A stretch of 49,180 bases of DNA from Bacillota bacterium. GTDB lineage: Bacteria; Bacillota; Sulfobacillia; JAUYEF01. This document shows, one piece after another, positions 47,026 to 49,180 of the stretch; position 1 is the first letter of the stretch, and the number at the start of each line of letters is the position of its first letter. Position numbers and translations under genes: made by a program. The DNA is taken from assembly GCA_030691635.1 (NCBI GenBank), contig JAUYEF010000134.1, forward strand, positions 1-49,180. Direction: 5' to 3'. Below the pieces are notes generated by a model. It saw only the letters and a list, made by a program, of their open reading frames with translations. It was not told the origin of the DNA and made no database searches.

Positions 47026-47883
47026 GTGCGTTTTTCCATGAGATCGAGATTCGCTCTGCTGTCGCTGATCGCCATCATGCTTCTACCGCAGATCTGCTCG
47101 GCGGCTGCGCTGAACGGGTATGGAGACCGCGGGACGGCCGTGCGCGACGCGCAGCAGGCGCTGGTGAGGTCAGGCTTCAACCCCGGGCCGGTCGATGGAG
47201 TGTTTGGGCCGAGGACGCTCGCGGCGGTGAAGGCCTTCCAGAAGGGACGCGGTCTTGCCGTGGACGGCGTGGTCGGCCCGGCCACGCTGGCGGCGCTCGG
47301 GACCGTCACGCTGGCCGCCAGGTCGGCACGAGCGCCTCTGGCAGGCAAGACGATCGTCATCGACCCGGGCCACGGGGGGTACAACCCGGGCGCGCTGGGT
47401 GTCGACGGTTCGCGAGAGGAAGACAACGTGCTTGCGATTGGGCTTCACCTGAGAGACCTGCTCACGAACGCCGGTGCGCAAGTGTTGATGACCCGGTCCA
47501 CGGATGTGGAGCCCAGCCTGGCGCAACGTGTATCACTGGCGAACACGAACAAAGCTGCCCTCTATGTTTCGGTCCACAACAACTCGTACAAGGACCCAGC
47601 CGCGTCGGGAGTCATGACGTTCAGCCGGTACGGCGATGCACGCTCGCAGAAGGTGTCGACCGTGATCATGGAAGAACTGAAGAAGTGGACGGGCATGACG
47701 AACAAAGGAGTCGAGCAGGGGAACTACTATGTGCTGAGGAACACGTCGATGCCTGCGGTGATCGCAGAGATCGGCTTCATGACGAACTGGTCTGACGTCC
47801 GCATCCTCAAGACCGCCGTATTCCGTCGCAGCGCGGCAGAGGGCTTGTATTACGGCATTCTTCGATTTCTGACTCAGGGGTAG
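47026..47883 (+). CDS. Secreted N-acetylmuramoyl-L-alanine amidase (Amidase_3) with peptidoglycan-binding domain
   Basis: Signal peptide MRSRFALLSLIAIMLLPQICSA; PG_binding_1 RDAQQALVRSGFNPGPVDGVFGPRTLAAVKAFQ; Zn ligands IDPGHGGYNPGA, REEDN, VSVHNN, AEIGFMTN. GTG 47026 (RBS agggtga) is preferred over the track ATG 46948. Confidence 0.92.
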   Translation: MRFSMRSRFALLSLIAIMLLPQICSAAALNGYGDRGTAVRDAQQALVRSGFNPGPVDGVFGPRTLAAVKAFQKGRGLAVDGVVGPATLAALGTVTLAARSARAPLAGKTIVIDPGHGGYNPGALGVDGSREEDNVLAIGLHLRDLLTNAGAQVLMTRSTDVEPSLAQRVSLANTNKAALYVSVHNNSYKDPAASGVMTFSRYGDARSQKVSTVIMEELKKWTGMTNKGVEQGNYYVLRNTSMPAVIAEIGFMTNWSDVRILKTAVFRRSAAEGLYYGILRFLTQG

Positions 47884-47942
47884 CCTGTTTGTGACACAAA
47901 GCGGGCGCGGCGGAAGGATAGAGCAGCGCCGGCCTCAAGTCG

Positions 47943-47978
47943 CTGCCTGACGTTCGACACGCGAACGCGCGGAGGCAG
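47943..47978. other. Nested hairpin between amidase and the rimO promoter
   Basis: CTGCCT-ga-CGTTCG-acacg-CGAACG-cgcgg-AGGCAG; no direct U tract. Confidence 0.5.
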
Positions 47979-47991
47979 TCCCGGCTCGGTT

Positions 47992-48020
47992 TTGCCGTAG
48001 GAACTTGGATATCGTATAAT
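47992..48020 (+). promoter_or_regulatory. Sigma-A-like promoter of rimO
   Basis: TTGCCG - 17 bp - TATAAT. Confidence 0.7.
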
Positions 48021-48025
48021 CAATG

Positions 48026-48049
48026 GCGCCGGCGGCTTGTCGCCGGCGC
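48026..48049 (+). other. GC hairpin at the predicted 5' end of the rimO transcript
   Basis: GCGCCGGCG-gcttgt-CGCCGGCGC, 9-bp perfect stem beginning 6 nt after the -10 box. Confidence 0.65.
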
Positions 48050-48112
48050 TAGGCTTTCGCCCTGGTGGGCAGGCATCACGATGACTCTACTGATGGCTCT
48101 TGGGTGATCGCT

Positions 48113-49180
48113 GTGAAGAATGTCGCGATAGTCTCGCTTGGGTGCCCGAAGAACCTGGTGGACTCGGAAAACATGGCAGGCGCGCTGGCCCACGCCGGCT
48201 ACAGCCTCGCCGTGGAAGACGAGGCCGACGTGATCCTCATCAACACCTGCGGGTTCATCGAGCCGGCGAAGCGCGAGGCCCTTTCCGAGATCGTGAAGGC
48301 CATCCGGAGGAAGCAGTCAAACCCTGGCCTGCGCATAGTCGTCACCGGCTGCCTGGCCCAGCGATACCACGATGTGCTGTCAAGGGAGTTCCCGGAGGTC
48401 GACGCGATTGCCGGGGTATTCGCCGAAGAGCGCATCGTGGAGATGCTCAGTCTGGTCGAGCGAGGCGAGCGGCCCGTGTTTGCCGGGGTAGAGGCGGGCG
48501 AGATCAAGCCGCTGCACAGGTTTCTCCTCCGCCCCCGGCACCAGGCGTACCTGAAAATCGCTGAGGGCTGCGACAACCGCTGCGCCTACTGCGCTATCCC
48601 GCTGATAAGGGGTCATGCCAGGAGTCGCGACTTCGAGAGCCTCGTCGAAGAGGCGTCCGCCGTTTCGGAGCTCGGGACCAAGGAGATCGTCATCATCGCG
48701 CAGGACCCCACGCGGTTCGGGCTGGACACGACCGGGAGATACCTGCTGCCGGAACTCGTCTCGCGGGTCGGCGAAATCCCCGGACTTGAATGGATCAGGA
48801 TCATGTACGCGCATCCCGCGCGCGCGGACGTGCTCGTCCAGGCACTGACAGCATCCCGCAAGGTCTGCCGTTACGCGGACGTGCCGGTGCAGCACTCGTC
48901 TCGCGCGGTGCTGAGCCGGATGGGCCGGAGCGGCTGCGGCGACGAGTATCTCGCGTCGCTGGAGAGCATCCGCGCCCGCGTCCCGGGCATTTCCCTCCGG
49001 TCCACCTTCATGGTGGGCTTTCCTGGCGAGACTGAGCGCGACTTTGAAGACCTGCTGGCTTTCATCCGCGAAGCGCATTTCGAGCACGCAGGGGTTTTCA
49101 AGTTCTCACCCGAGGAAGGGACAGCCGCGGAGTCGTTGCCGGAGCGGATCGCGGAGAACGTGGTCGCCGAGAGGCACCGG
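48113..49180 (+). CDS. rimO: Ribosomal protein S12 methylthiotransferase RimO, truncated by the window edge
   Basis: VKNVAIVSLGCPKNLVDSENMAGALAHAGY, INTCGFIEPAKREALSEI, YLKIAEGCDNRCAYCAIPLIRG (CxxxCxxC), DVPVQHSSRAVLSRMGR, RSTFMVGFPGETERDFEDLLAFI. Not in the track because it has no stop in the window and a GTG start (48113 or 48104). Confidence 0.95.
   Translation, partial: MKNVAIVSLGCPKNLVDSENMAGALAHAGYSLAVEDEADVILINTCGFIEPAKREALSEIVKAIRRKQSNPGLRIVVTGCLAQRYHDVLSREFPEVDAIAGVFAEERIVEMLSLVERGERPVFAGVEAGEIKPLHRFLLRPRHQAYLKIAEGCDNRCAYCAIPLIRGHARSRDFESLVEEASAVSELGTKEIVIIAQDPTRFGLDTTGRYLLPELVSRVGEIPGLEWIRIMYAHPARADVLVQALTASRKVCRYADVPVQHSSRAVLSRMGRSGCGDEYLASLESIRARVPGISLRSTFMVGFPGETERDFEDLLAFIREAHFEHAGVFKFSPEEGTAAESLPERIAENVVAERHR

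Noticed and set aside
1-49180. CRISPR arrays, tRNA/rRNA genes, insertion sequences, prophage or canonical defence operons
   Set aside because: No regularly spaced repeats, no tRNA-like cloverleaf, transposase/integrase or phage structural motifs were noticed on reading either strand.

Overview
High-GC chromosomal window, most likely from a Bacillota (Firmicutes) lineage. It is almost fully coding and mostly + strand. The left third carries a Bacillus-like conserved block: nfo 3' end - M16 peptidase - dUTPase-like - (small membrane protein, stress protein) - asd - aspartate kinase - dapA - RNase J - TepA - YlzJ - uppP - FtsK/SpoIIIE. The right edge is rimO, which often lies close downstream of spoIIIE. 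The roughly 35 kb between spoIIIE and rimO holds accessory and cell-envelope genes: L,D-transpeptidase, PrsW protease coupled to a beta-propeller protein, N-acyl-D-amino-acid deacylase, CobO, creatininase-family, M28 peptidase, lactate permease, HAD phosphatase, an OadB-like sodium pump with an unlisted 39-aa OadG-like ORF, a Ca-type P-ATPase, MFS, an orphan HutU, a PrpR_N/AAA regulator, M20 peptidase, UPF0182, AsnRS, DacF-like, a 752-aa orphan protein, polysaccharide deacetylase, MrfB/MrfA (YprB/YprA), a GH18-like lipoprotein and an amidase. No CRISPR array, IS element, prophage, tRNA or rRNA was seen. The best hunting leads are: (i) the 752-aa protein, which reads as a degenerate histidine-kinase/GHKL module with a possible HEPN-like tail; (ii) a PrpR_N regulator whose AAA+ domain lacks GAFTGA and has an altered Walker B; (iii) the missed OadG-like sORF; (iv) three consecutive palindromes upstream of the amidase; (v) a structured asd leader; (vi) a GH18-like lipoprotein with an altered catalytic motif. 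All calls come from reading the sequence; no database search was run.
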